From positions 18,676,151 to 18,740,150 of the forward strand of contig OX438755.1 in assembly GCA_949316235.1 (NCBI GenBank): a stretch of DNA of 64,000 bases. The letters run 5' to 3'. Source of the DNA: Oegoconia quadripuncta. Taxonomy: Eukaryota; Arthropoda; Insecta; Lepidoptera; Autostichidae. Numbering within the stretch: position 1 is the stretch's first letter; every line of letters starts with the position of its first letter. The notes beneath the pieces were generated by a model. It was not told where the DNA came from, searched no databases, and saw only the letters and a list, made by a program, of their open reading frames with translations. Positions 28,957-40,224 of this stretch are shown here, piece after piece. The position numbers were made by a program, and so were the translations under genes.

Positions 28957-29774
28957 CTCTTTTACCGCATAACCCCTTTTACCGCTTCTACTGAACTACC
29001 CCTTTTACTGGACTGCAACGGACACGATTTACCATATCCCTCTTCCAACACTACCAACCTCATTCACCTCTTATCTCTTTCGTTAATCTTCTTTCATTCA
29101 TCCTCTCCAAATATTAAAACCATCTAAGAATATCTTTTTAAATCTTTCGAACTGCATAACTTATGCAGGATGTCTCCTCAATTACATACTTCTAAATTTC
29201 TTATGCGTATCCAGCATAACAGAAAATACTTCAAAAATCTTAGTAAATCTCTTCAAAGTACCTACTAAAAGTAAATTATGTCCCTCTGGCCTTAGCTTGG
29301 TTCAAATTCTACGTCCATCTTTGGCGATCAGCTACTTATACAATTTCTGTCAAACCTCATTATGGTCTTATGGCAGATTTTTCTGAAATATTCGGAGAGT
29401 GCTAAACCATTTATTTTGTGAGAGATTTCGATCTGCAAAACAAATTTGAGTCAATACAAATATTCTCTGTATAAGAAAAACTGGCATCACTGGCATCGCT
29501 CTAATTTGATGCTTCTCAATTTACCAATAAATGCCATAAAAACCTAAATTTAAATTCAAACGCTCGTACACGAGGTCATACATTGCACCTATTATTCTGC
29601 ATCATTTATCAAAGCGCACGACTCTAATTGGAGCACGCTGGCGGCCTACCAAGCACTCGAATGATTTTCAACTCATTTGCTAACAAACTACTTCCCTCTT
29701 GGGCAGGTTAGATGGAGTTAGTAGTCATTCTGGAAATGCAATCACCGCTGAACTATGTTTTATGTTTGATAGTG
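28957..29774. other. No gene seen
   Basis: Contains a loose CCCCTTTTAC(C/T)GC(T)-type repetition at 28960-29020. The rest is unassigned. Confidence 0.5.
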
Positions 29775-30466
29775 TTGGATTTGTATTTCACAATGTAAAT
29801 ACAAGATATAAAAATAAACTTGCTGTCCATAGCAGTAGCTTACACAAAGTCACTAAGTCATTCAAGGGTCAATGTATGCTTTCAAAGTCAGAGTCAAAAA
29901 ATATTTATTTCATAGGATAAAGATTATCACTTGAAAACGTCACATTTTTAATCTTAATATTAAAATTATTGACATTATTGCTCAGTCGCAAAGCAGTCTC
30001 CCCAGAGAAGAACGAGCAAGAAACTCAGGGGTTGCTCTTTTTAAATAAGCCAATACAAATACAATTTGGAATAATTGTTAAATTTATGATTCGACAAAGA
30101 AAAATAGAATAGAATATACTGGATATTGCCGAGCGGTTCATGTCCACGCTCCTTAACATACAGATAGTCAGAAATTTTATAATAGCCTTTGGCACATACT
30201 TTCTGTTTAATGGTTGTTTTAAAGTTATTTAAAGGCAAATTTTGAATGTCTACTGGAACCTTATTATAAAAGGTACCGCGAGGCTGGTCTATTTCAGTTA
30301 TTTCCATAGCATACTGACCTACGGCATTCTGTTGTGGGGAAATGCCGCGGACATAAATTGTATCTTTATTCTGCCGAAACAACTGAGTGATAACTGTATG
30401 TCATGACGATTTCAAATGTTATTCTTATAACTTACGAAACAAAACATTTTTGATTTTGATTTTTAT
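29775..30466. pseudogene. nLTR-2 copy interrupted by an opposite nLTR-2 copy
   Basis: 29775-29881 (+) reads FHNVNTRYKNKLAVHSSSL and HKVTKSFKGQCM. 29883-30385 (-) carries the 3' tail and the frame FYNKVPVDIQNLPLNNFK, AKGYYKISDYL. 30386-30466 (+) has the GTGATAACTGTATGTCATGA tail end seen at 5985-6066. The outer plus-strand pieces are consistent with one copy split by a minus-strand insertion that also lost sequence. None is functional. Confidence 0.6.
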
Positions 30467-30892
30467 AGAAGCATATACAAATTTAAGCTTTTACCTGAAG
30501 GCGATAAGACCAAAATTGTTTGAGTTGAAACTAGATGAAGACCTAAAAACCAGTTTACATTAGAGTTGTAGATAGTTGTGAGTGTATTAAAAAGAAGAAT
30601 CAGCGAACGGAACGTTTTTGATTTTAGCTTTAGTTAAGCTAATGTAAAAAATGGTATCGGTAATGTGAATTTTTTGTAAACGATTATATCGTTGACGTCA
30701 CCAAAGTAAAACCAAACCCAAAATGTTTAGAGTTAACCACGAGTATTAATTAGCGAGATACGAAATATGCTTAACGTAAAGTTTTTTGGTTATGATCTAG
30801 CTTTAGTATTATCGTTAAAACTTAACGCGATCGGCCCCGAGGACAGTGATTCTCATGCGTTCGAGATTTTCATATCAATAGATATCAAAACA
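30467..30892. other. No gene seen
   Basis: Unassigned AT-rich sequence. Confidence 0.5.
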
Positions 30893-31112
30893 GGAGCGTC
30901 CGTGGCTCAGCGGTTAAGACGCGGTCTCCCAATTTAGGAGATCCGGGTTCGATTCCCAGGCAGGCCAAGACAGCAATTACTTTTTGAGTTTATTTTAATT
31001 ACTTATGTGCATCTATCCGACTGCTCTTAAAGGGAAAGGAAAACATCGTGAAGAAACCTGCAGGTCTGAGAAGTAAAAATTCAAAGGCATGTGAAATCCC
31101 CAATCCCCAATT
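30893..31112 (+). mobile_element. SINE-D, 3' end missing
   Basis: Head GGAGCGTCCGTGGCTCAGCG with B-box GGTTCGATTCC, then TATGTGCATCTATCCGACTG, GAAAACATCGTGAAGAAACC and CAAAGGCATGTGAAATCCCC. It stops before the GTGGACTATGGCCC block. Confidence 0.85.
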
Positions 31113-31426
31113 CTGAGTTCTCAATTTTAGAGGTATCATTGGGTTCACTACCTCGTCTTGAAACACGTTTCATCTATTAAGATTTCATCTTTGACGAATC
31201 GTCAAAAGTTCATTCGAACTAGGCTTCTAGAACAAAATACATTAAGTCAATGATTCATTTCACCTAATTTCGCCGTGTCTCAAAACTGATAAAAGACTTG
31301 GTCGGCTATGCCCTTATTCATTTTTTTTTCAGATTTTCTTCTTGATTATGGTTCTTGAATAATAGGAAATCATATCCTCTCGTCGACTTCGTAATATTTT
31401 TTTTATATAGAAGTAATAATCTGCCG
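31113..31426. other. No gene seen
   Basis: Unassigned sequence. Confidence 0.5.
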
Positions 31427-31605
31427 CCAAACAGCAATGTTAATAGCATTGTTCAGTTCCGGTTGTCAGAGACAAGATAGCCAGTCCCTCAAATAGGATG
31501 GAGTTTACGGGTCAGTACATTTCCACTTTCGGCCTCATCTTCACTTAACATCAGGTGTCATTGAGGTCAAGTACTAACCCGTTATGCATTAAAAAAAATA
31601 CGACA
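31427..31605 (+). mobile_element. SINE-A, head missing
   Basis: From TAATCTGCCGCCAAACAGC through CACTTTCGGCCTCATCTTC to ACCCGTTATGCAT and an A-run. Confidence 0.8.
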
Positions 31606-31837
31606 GTGAACATAGAAAACTGATTGAGAGATACGAGCGAATCCGTGAAATTATTTTTCACTTTGTAGTGGCTGATGCAAGAGTTTTCTTGAAGTCGGTT
31701 GTGTATTTTGTTTAAGAGTAATTAATATTATTAAATCCTTTATTGCAACAAAATAAAATACAAAAAATATTTAACATAAGTTCTCAAAGGCTGTCTTATC
31801 GCTGCTTATGAGCTTTTTAGTAAATAAATAAACTCCC

Positions 31838-31918
31838 ATACTCCCTCATTACCTATACGAGGGAAGGCCGATATTCCTGCAGTGGGATGTTTACGGGCTG
31901 ATGATGATGATGACCATT
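31838..31918 (+). mobile_element. SINE-D 3' fragment
   Basis: CTCCCATACTCCCTCATTAC, CGAGGGAAGGCC and GATGTTTACGGGCTGATG followed by (ATG)n. Between 31606 and 31837 I see only a GAAGTCGGTTGTGTATTTTG phrase common in retrotransposon tails. Confidence 0.75.
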
Positions 31919-32072
31919 AGTCATTTCGAGTATCATAACTGATTATATTAAATAAACATAGTCATTTTTCTGCTTTATTTTGTTTATTATAATCCATGTC
32001 ATAAGACCAGTAACGATACACTACAAACTTCACAAGTACATGGCTTGGGAGCCAATAAGTAATACTAAATAA

Positions 32073-32336
32073 TAAATAAGAATAATAAATAAATATCTTT
32101 GCACATACACACAGCGCCATCTAGTTCCACACTAAGCAACTAGGCTTGTATTATGTATACCAGATGGTTCATAAACCACACAAATACATTGTTTTTTTGT
32201 AAATAAATACATACATATATGAAAAACATCCATAACTCGGGAACACATGTCTGTATTCATCATACAAACATATTCCCCTAGCGGGATTCGAACCCGCGAC
32301 CTTTTGGTATAGCAGTCAGAATTTATAACCACTAAC
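32073..32336 (-). mobile_element. SINE-B, near full length
   Basis: Reverse copy: ATAATAAATAAATATC, CACAGCGCCATCTAGTTCC, CCTAGCGGGATTCGAACCC and part of the head. Confidence 0.85.
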
Positions 32337-32447
32337 ACATTCAAATCGTACCACGCATTACTGAGATACAATTTTCGGCTGGTGACTCCACTCCTGATCA
32401 CGAACAACTTTCCACTAGGAACTGAATTGTAAAGAATTGGAAGGAAG

Positions 32448-33130
32448 GAATAGGAAAGAAGCTTGGAATTCTTTCTAAGGTCAGACGGTATTTCACACCA
32501 CAGCAGCTGCTGGAGCTTTACCAAGCTCAGATCCGCTCGTGCATGGAATACTGCTGTCACCTCTGGGACGGATCAACCAAGTACCAACTGGCTGCACTTG
32601 ATTCTGTGGAACGATCTTATCTAAATCTGCCGCCAAACAGCAATGTTAATAGCATTGTTGTGTTCCTCTGAATAAGATAGCCAGTTCCCCAAATAAGATG
32701 AGGTTTCCGGGTCAGTACGCTACCACCTTCGCCCTCATCTTCACTTACCATCAGGTGAGATTATGGTCAAGTGCTAACCCGTTGTGCATAAAAAAAAAAA
32801 AAGAAAAAGAAAAAAACGACGCGCCATAAGACTCATAGGCGATGACTCAACGATTACCGGCAAATTGCAAAGCCTTGAACACCGCCGTAGGAACGCATGC
32901 CTTTCAGTGTTTTACAGGATACATTTCGGTGAGTGTGCGATGGAATTGCACGATCTTATTCCACCATCCCCTTTCCACCTTCGGACAACCAGGCGCGGTG
33001 AGGGTTTCCATCCATATGTTGTCAACATACCGAACATCCGCACTAAGCGCTTTGCTTCATCATTTATAATGCGGACTGCTAAGGTATGAAACTCACTGCC
33101 CGCGTCGCATTTCCCGACCTTGGGATCTTC
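32448..33130 (+). pseudogene. nLTR-1 reverse transcriptase remnant split by SINE-A
   Basis: The most extended nLTR-1 piece. 32451-32611 reads IGKKLGILSKVRRYFTPQQ, LYQAQIRSCMEYCCHLWDG and LAALDSVER. After the SINE the same protein continues (32814 on) with RRAIRLIGDDSTITGKLQSL, FGECAMELHDLIPPSPFHL and RGEGFHPYVVNIPNIRTK to AKV. This is the region after the polymerase palm of jockey/CR1-like elements. The ending is disrupted after FITRTAKV-like residues, and there is no catalytic YxDD region. Confidence 0.8.
32612..32813 (+). mobile_element. 5'-truncated SINE-A inside nLTR-1
   Basis: Starts TCTTATCTAAATCTGCCGCC and ends with a long A-rich tail. AACGA before the insert recurs after it (GGAACGATC / AAACGACGC), a target duplication of at least 5 bp. 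Confidence 0.8.
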
Positions 33131-33208
33131 AATGAACCATGGCAAATTCTGCCCAAAATTGTTGGACTTACTAAGGTGGTTTTAGAATGGTTTACTTTGT
33201 ATGGGTTT

Positions 33209-33303
33209 TTTTATGCACGACGGATTTGTACTTGACCTCAATCACACCTGATGTTAAGTGAAGATGAAGTCGAAGGTGGAAGCGTACTGACCCGGAAACC
33301 CGG
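33209..33303 (-). mobile_element. SINE-A 3' fragment
   Basis: Poly(T), then ATGCACGACGGATTTGTACT, GAAGTCGAAGGTGGAAGCG and ACTGACCCGGAAACCC. Confidence 0.8.
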
Positions 33304-33979
33304 TAATCGAAATTATTTTGATCGAATTCCACTATGGTTCGTTGGGGCAAATTGTTTATAATCAAGAGTGGATTCAGCTGTAAATTTAATTTTAACCTGT
33401 ATATGCTTTCGGGTTTCTCGGTTTTTAAATACTGAAATAGTTATTGCTTATCTTAAGCAACTGTCATGTGATAGTGAGATAACACCGTCAAACACATAAC
33501 AACCTTTCATTTTCCGTCGGGGTATGAAAATAATCATCTGCACACTCTCATCGCTTCCCCTTCTATATTTTTCAATTTTAGGGTTCCGTCTCTGCCCACT
33601 TTACCGTTACAAAGGGTTGCGTCTGTATTTTCCTACACACCATTAATTAGGGAGTTTTGTAGCAAAGTTCTCGACTAATGTTTTCCTTTTAGTTTTTGTA
33701 AAGTTCTACTGCAGATCAAAGTTTCGTCAGTCTACGTGACTCCATCCTGTAGATTCTTGGAACTACTTTTAAACCGGTAAAAACTAGTTTTATGCTTCGT
33801 GGGTTTTTGAACTTTGACGTTGAAGCCACACAAAGTTCGATAGCCATGTTTGTTCGCAGTCATTCCCCAGAGAGGTTCAGTGAATTAAGTTTCCTTTCAG
33901 CTGAGGTTTGTGTAATAGTTCACTCTGACAATTGCATAGTTGCCTTGCTGAGCTGACTGTCAACATAATTTCTTAACCT
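33304..33979. other. No gene seen; repeat F trace
   Basis: AACACCGTCAAACACATAAC and TTTTCCGTCGGGG at about 33480-33530 form a reverse repeat F fragment. The rest is unassigned. Confidence 0.5.
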
Positions 33980-34440
33980 TTTTTTTATGCACAACGAGTT
34001 AGCATTGGACCTCAATCACACCTGATGTTAAGTGAAGCTGAGGCAGAAGGTAAAAGCGTCATCATCATCAGCCTGTAAACATCCCACTGTAGGGATATAG
34101 GCCTTCCCTCGTATCATATACGACCATGCATGGGCCATATTCCACCACGCTAGCCCAATGCTGGTTGGGGATTTCACAGGCGTTTGATTTATTCCTCAGG
34201 CCTGCAGGTTTCCTCACGATGTTTTCCTTCACCGTTTAAGAGCAGTCGGATAAAAGCACGTAAGGAATTAAATTTAGAAACTAATCGGTACATGGCCTTC
34301 CTGGGAATCGAACCCGAACTTCCCAAATTGGGAGGCCGCGTCTTAACCGCTGAGCCACTCATTAGAAGGTAGATGCGTACTGGACTCGGAAACCCCATCC
34401 TTGAGGGACTGGTACCTCACCAAGCTCCCGCCCCAAATTC
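33980..34440 (-). mobile_element. SINE-A split by SINE-D
   Basis: The left part (33980-34058) is TTATGCACAACGAGTTAGC to GAGGCAGAAGGTAAAAGCG. The right part (from 34364) resumes AGAAGGTAGATGCGTACTGG and CTCGGAAACCCC. The remainder is degraded. Confidence 0.8.
34059..34363 (-). mobile_element. SINE-D inserted in SINE-A
   Basis: Reverse full-length copy with CATCATCATCAGCC at its tail side and CTTAACCGCTGAGCCACTC at its head. It is flanked by a 14-bp imperfect target duplication, AGAAGGTAAAAGCG / AGAAGGTAGATGCG. Confidence 0.85.
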
Positions 34441-34941
34441 CTCAGAGAAGATGAGGCTCGGCGACCCCAGATACTGTTGCTGTGGGCATTATTATTATTC
34501 TTATTTTTCATCAGTTTAATACGAGTGATTCAGTAATATGGGTCTATCCTACAATACACTATCCTATTATGCAAATGAATTCGAAATAATGCTGTTGGGC
34601 GGAGTATAACAGTTCTGCATATTATTCCGCAGAGTCGCCGGAAAGACCCTCCGACAGACATGTTGGAATAACGCCAGGGCTGGAGAGAATGAAGGACACC
34701 ACTAGTACGTCCCGCTGCTGCCAGACTTGCCGAATCTATGAACTATAATATGAACACACATCACAGCAATACACCACAAATATCCACTACTGGAAGTAGG
34801 CCTCGCCATGGAGCATTGCATTTACGGGAGCTGCTGCCCGAGCTGCTGCCCATCACAGGTCTATAATTTTCTTCTCCTGATCGCCTTTACGACTTGATGA
34901 TTCTACATTGCCAGGAACCACATGGCCAGATATAAAAAAAT
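34441..34941. other. No gene seen
   Basis: Unassigned. ACGGGAGCTGCTGCCCGAGCTG near 34835 is a small direct repeat (GAGCTGCTGCCC twice). Confidence 0.5.
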
Positions 34942-35197
34942 AATAAATAAAATATCTTTGGACATGTACAGACAGCGCCATCTAGTTCCACACTAAGGCT
35001 TGTGTTGTGGATACTAGAAGGTTGATACAAAGTCAAAGTCAAAGTCAAAGTCAAAGTCAAAGTCAAAGTCACATACATAACTCGGGTACACATGTCCGTA
35101 TTCATCATACAAACATATGCCCCTCGCGGGATTCGAACTCGCGACCTTTCGGTATAGCAGCAGAGTTTCAAATCACTATACCAAACCGGTCGTCTGG
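34942..35197 (-). mobile_element. SINE-B containing a hexanucleotide array
   Basis: Reverse copy: CAGCGCCATCTAGTTCCAC, CCCTCGCGGGATTCGAACTC and the head ATACCAAACCGGTCGTC. The stretch between the tail and middle blocks is replaced by (AGTCAA)n at 35028-35070. Confidence 0.85.
35028..35070. repeat. (AGTCAA)n array, about 7 units
   Basis: Perfect hexanucleotide repeat within SINE-B. Confidence 0.95.
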
Positions 35198-36214
35198 GTC
35201 AGTGGGTGAAGCCGCTTGTAATGCTTTAAGTGTAGGACGATCCTAGAGGCTCTAAAGAAGGAGATCCAGTGGTTTCACGAGTGAAATTAGTTTAGCCAAA
35301 CTCTCCGATTTTAGAGAACTGGTCAACCTATGGGACAAGGAGGAGGACGTAGACTGGCCAATTCTTATCTCCCATGAACAAATTAACTCTGGAATGCACT
35401 GTCCCTCTTCACACGATGAGATTGTGGTCAAAATCGTCTTTAGTATAAAAAGAATAATACTTATTTCTACTGGAAAAGATTCTAATGATTCCATTAGATG
35501 ACCACTTTTAATCGGTTCGATAAATCGTCAAAAAAAAGAACTTCAACTTCAACTTTTTATTTTATGGCAATCGGTCGTCTATATTACGATCGACCATTAA
35601 TGCCAGAGTCCGGTTGTATGGCTAAATCAAAAAAAAGAAAATGGATTATTTGAAGATGTAACGCAAACGGCCGTCAAAAAATTGGTAGTAAAAAAGTCGG
35701 AGCAAGTATGACCGACTTTTGCCAACCCGATCCGATTTTTGAGAGATAGAGCTTACGAGTGAACACGTTGTAATGTAGACGACAGACACAAGTTCTCATG
35801 CGGACATATTTTCGGCAGGCGTCGGACGTGTAATTTGAGTCAGTGCAAAATCGAAAACGGAACAAAATCAGCCGCAGTCTCGTATAAAACGGTCATCTGC
35901 GATACCTCTTAAGCTGGGTTCTATAAAGCTACAGATAACCTCAATTCCTTAATATAATTAATGCGGAAACACAGTCAGCTCTAGTTAAACCTAGATTAAT
36001 TCAAATGGAAGTCAGAGAATGAATAAGATGTTAATCTCCTTGGTTAAATTAAAACGATTTGCGTGCCCGACCGGAGCATGAACTGTGGACATTCAATTAA
36101 GGACTGAAAAAGCGAAGGACTAACTACAATGAATAGATGGTTCCGTACTATACAGTATATTAAATGATTTCATATTCGAGTGTACTCATTATCGTTCGAT
36201 TAACGTGTTTCTCA
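35198..36214. other. About 1 kb without a supportable gene
   Basis: Two short minus-strand frames (35252-35494 and 35674-35865) show no feature that I recognise. CTTCAACTTCAACTTTTTATT at 35540 is low complexity. GTACTCATTATCGTTCGATTAA is a partial duplicate at 36180-36230. Confidence 0.5.
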
Positions 36215-36400
36215 TTATCGTTCGATTAATATTAACCTGTTTTTAAAAGAGGAACCCTTCGAGTTTCTTGCTTGTTATTCGCAGAGGAAAATTGCATTTT
36301 GAACAAGCTGTACCTAGCTTAAAAAATGTAAAATGTGCTATTTTAAAGGTACCCTGTGAACCCACAAAAAAAGGTATGTTTGACTTAAAATCAAAATCAA
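36215..36400 (+). mobile_element. nLTR-2 3' untranslated tail
   Basis: AACCTGTTTTTAAAAGAGG, CGAGTTTCTTGCTTGTTATTC, TTTTGAACAAGCTGTACCTAG and TGTGCTATTTTAAAGGTACC match the tail at 43.1-43.25 kb. From 36401 to 36551 the sequence holds CGACAAGAAACTCCACAACAACAC, an unassigned reverse tail phrase. Confidence 0.65.
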
Positions 36401-36553
36401 AAATAACTCTTATTAAAAGTCACCATGTTTTTTTAACTAGATCGCTTCACAAGGTGTTATGTTTAGGAAGGAGAAGCGACAAGAAACTCCACAACAACAC
36501 ATCTTTTTAATTGGTGTATATGGCTCAATATGTAATATAAAATGTAATATTAG

Positions 36554-37819
36554 GTCTTTACATGTGAAATTGCCGTTTTGTATGAAAAAATTTAAACTAA
36601 TTTTTTTCATGTATTTTTTATTTGTATTAATCGAAGTAATCACCCAAGCAATCAATGCATCTTTGCCAAAGCAGTGGCAGTTTAATGATGCCCTTCTTAA
36701 ATAAATCAGCTGGACGGGACGCAACAAATTCTTCAAAGGCATTTTGTACTGCTTCTCGGGTATTGAATTTTTTTCCTGCCAAGAAGTTATCCAAATTCTG
36801 GAAAAAGTAGTAGTCTGTAGGCGCAAGGTCTGGTGAGTAGGGCGGATGACGGAGAGCTTCCAACCCCATTTCTTGCAACTTGGAGACCGTCTGCTGTGCA
36901 GTATGAGGTCGCGCGTTGTCGTGCAGGAGCAGCGGAGAGGAGCGATTGACCAATGCTCGTTGGAGATGTGCCAGATTCTGCATCATTATGTTCAGTTCTT
37001 CACAGTACACATCTGCAGTAATGCTCATCCCGTTTGGTAAGAAGCTGTGATGAATCACACCGGCGCTTGTCCATCACTTTTCTAGGGGTAAGTTTTCGTT
37101 TAGGGCATCGTTTAGGTACTGAATCAGGATCCAACCAACTGGCTGAGCGCTTGCGGTAATCAAACAGAATCCATTTTTCATCGCAGGTAAGAATGCGGTT
37201 CAAAATTCCTTAATTTGTGTGTCTGTTGAGCAGTGCAAGGCACGTCTCGACGCGTACTTCGCGCTGGCGATCATTTAGTTCGTGGGGCACCCATTTGTCA
37301 AGCTTTTTTACCTTGCCAATTTGACGCAAATGGACCAATATTGTTTTGACGCTAACGTCGAAGGCTGCTGCTAATTCAGCCGTAGATTGTGTATCATCAG
37401 CTTCCACAATCGCCTTTAATTCGTCATTGTCGACCAAAGTCTTCGGACGACCGCGAGGTTCATTTTTTAGGTCGAAATTCCCAGAACGGAAGCGAGCAAA
37501 TCAATAACAGGTGGTGCATTGGTTTGTAGTGTTAGCTCCGTAAACGTCGTTGATGTTGCGTGCCGCTTGTGCCGCGTTGCTGCCACGACGGTACTCATAT
37601 TCCATAATTACTCGAATTTTTAACGTATCCATGAGGACGAAAAAGATTGAAATGCGATGAAAATGTAACACTAATCAATAAACAAATGACTACTTTTGGA
37701 AAAAGAATTCCATGTTGTTAAAATAAAATTAATTTGAAATTAGAATTCTTGGCCAAACAAAAATTATTTTGATTTGAAATGGCCAGTACTGCAGAACGGC
37801 AATTTCATTGGTAAAGACC
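36554..37819 (-). mobile_element. mariner-type transposon, 1266 bp, near full length
   Basis: Flanked by TA (36552-36553 and 37820-37821). Ends are GGTCTTTACATGTGAAATTG at the left and, inverted, GGTCTTTACCAATGAAATTG at the right, continuing CCGTTTTGTATG / CCGTTCTGCAGTA. It contains one long, broken transposase gene on the minus strand. Length, TA duplication and a DD34D transposase all fit Tc1/mariner of the mariner group. Confidence 0.93.
36627..37632 (-). pseudogene. mariner transposase (DD34D), inactivated
   Basis: Cut-and-paste transposase that would bind the terminal repeats and join the element at TA. ATG at 37632. The N-terminal part holds helix-turn-helix regions (IRVIMEYEYRRGSNAAQAAR; STAELAAAFDVSVKTILVHL) and WVPHELNDRQ in the linker. 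The catalytic domain has TCDEKWILFDY, LLHDNARPHTA and HPPYSPDLAPTDYYFF. There are 34 residues between the second and third Asp, as in mariner. Three breaks are seen: TGA in the CY*FARFRSGNF stretch (about 37500), TAA in NRHTN*GILNRI (about 37213), and a frameshift with a small deletion near 37062. The C-terminus ends CIDCLGDYFD. It cannot encode active enzyme as it stands. Confidence 0.93.
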
Positions 37820-37821
37820 TA

Positions 37822-38157
37822 TTATTATTGTAAAGATGGATTTATTGTAAATCCATTTTTAACAAAACAGAAATCAGTTTAATGCATGAGAAGTTCTATC
37901 TCTCTTTCAAATCGATCCCACAGCCTTGTATTATCAGGTGAGAGGCATCAACACATCTGGCTAATGGAACAGATGCTCATAAACGTCATAAACGTCGAAT
38001 CAGTTATTGTCAGCGTATTGCACTCTGATTGGCTCTGTCAAGGTCACGTAAATAACCTTGGACGTGCCAATCGGAATGCGGATCCCGACTCCCTCATACC
38101 TTAGCTGGGTGGCAGAATTAATTCGACACAATAAATTAAACATTAGACGTCTGGGTC
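37822..38157. other. No gene seen
   Basis: Unassigned. AAACGTCATAAACGTCG and AAGGTCACGTAAATAACC are small local repeats. Confidence 0.5.
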
Positions 38158-38468
38158 AACATTATCACCCCGTAAACATCCCACTGCAGGGATATAGGCC
38201 TTCCCTCGCATAATGAGGGAGCATGGGCCACAGTTCGCCACGCTGGCCCAATGCGGATTGGGGACTTCACATGCCTTTCAATTTTTATTTCTAAGGCATG
38301 CCGGTTTCCTCAACTTTTTTTTCTTCGTCGTTTTAAGAGCAGTCTGATAAATGCACATAAGTAATTAAATTAAATTTAAAAACTCATTGGTACGTAGCCT
38401 GCTGGGAATCAAACCCGGACCTCCCAATTGGAGTCCGTGTCTTAACCGCTGAGCCACCGACGCTCCTA
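38158..38468 (-). mobile_element. SINE-D, full length
   Basis: Reverse copy: CCCCGTAAACATCCCACTGC, CATAATGAGGGAGCATGGGC, TCTTCGTCGTTTTAAGAGC and head CTTAACCGCTGAGCCACCG. The B-box side reads GGGAATCAAACCCGGACC. Confidence 0.85.
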
Positions 38469-38829
38469 CACGTTTCTATGCTTAGGTACCACATTTGTAC
38501 TGATTTTTGCTATTAATGTTATCAAAATAAATAATTTTCTTATGAATAAATCAAATCAAATATATATTAATTAATTGTAATGGTACATTAAAACGTATAA
38601 ACTAGGAAAATCCTGTGTTTCAGGCATACATTTTGATTTTGAAAGTGAGGTCCGTAAGTACTCCACGCGAACACTTATGTGAATTTTTAGGCGCGAATAA
38701 TGAATTAATAATTAATTATTCTCGCCTAAAATAATTAATAACCCTTAAGGGTTAAATACAGAATAAATAAATAATACCTAAATAGCTTTACTTACGGTTA
38801 TATTCTCGAATTTAAAATTATCGATAAAA
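38469..38829. other. No gene seen; one hairpin
   Basis: AT-rich. 38676-38727 holds TTTTAGGCGCGAATAATG...AATTATTCTCGCCTAAAAT, an imperfect palindrome. Confidence 0.5.
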
Positions 38830-39330
38830 ACGGCCACTTTTTTTTAATCGTGAATCCCGGGAAATAATCCCCATCAAAGCTATTTTAGGTATTATTTATA
38901 ATTAGCTTCAGTCTTCTCGAATGCAGAGGTAAAAAGAAATTATTTCAATCCAATCCGCCTCCGCAACCGCCTCCGTGGCTAATTGTAAACAACATAGAGC
39001 ATACGAATCGGAGGTCGCGTGTTCGATCCCCAGCGGGGTACATGTTTAGTACTCGGTTTTGTTGGTGGTAGGGCATTTTAAATGTCCGCCTGGCTAGCTA
39101 CCACCATCTTATCTAAATCTGCCGCCAAGCAGCAATGTTAATAGCATTGTTGTGTTCCGGTTGTTAGAGATAAGATAGCCAGTTAACCAAATATTTGTGT
39201 TTCCGGGTCAGTACGCTTCCACCTTCAGCCTCATCATCACTTAACATCAGGTGTGATTGAGGTCAAGTGTTAACCCGTTGTGCATTAAAAAAACCAATGA
39301 GGGCGCCACTGGACGGAAACCCTCGTAATT
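38830..39330 (+). repeat. Repeat A copy split by SINE-A
   Basis: The left part holds TTTAATCGTGAATCCCGGG, CCCATCAAAGCTATTTTAGG and CTTCTCGAATGCAG. The right part (39294 on) holds CCAATGAGGGCGCCACTGG. CCAAT occurs on both sides of the SINE (38950-38954 and 39294-39298). Confidence 0.75.
38955..39293 (+). mobile_element. SINE-A, full length, in repeat A
   Basis: The head has a small local duplication (CCGCCTCCGCAACCGCCTCCG). B-box-like GTTCGATCCCCAGCGGGG, then GTCCGCCTGGCTAGCTACC, ATCTGCCGCCAAGCAGCAAT and CCCGTTGTGCAT with A-run. 5-bp target duplication CCAAT. Confidence 0.85.
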
Positions 39331-39980
<650 letters not shown>

Positions 39981-40224
39981 TCACACATACACATACTCAC
40001 GCACATACATTATGTATACTCGGTTCCGTGGAACGATCTGCCATAAGATTCAAAGGTGGTCATTTGATTAGGTACTGCTAAATTGCAGCGTCGCGAACAT
40101 CGTCTTAAAGTCGGTTATAGGATGCATTTCGGTGAGTGTGCGTTGGTATTACGTAATCTTAATCCTCCGTCGCCTTTCCATCTTCGGACTACTAGGCGTG
40201 GGGAGGGATTCCACCCGTAGTTAA

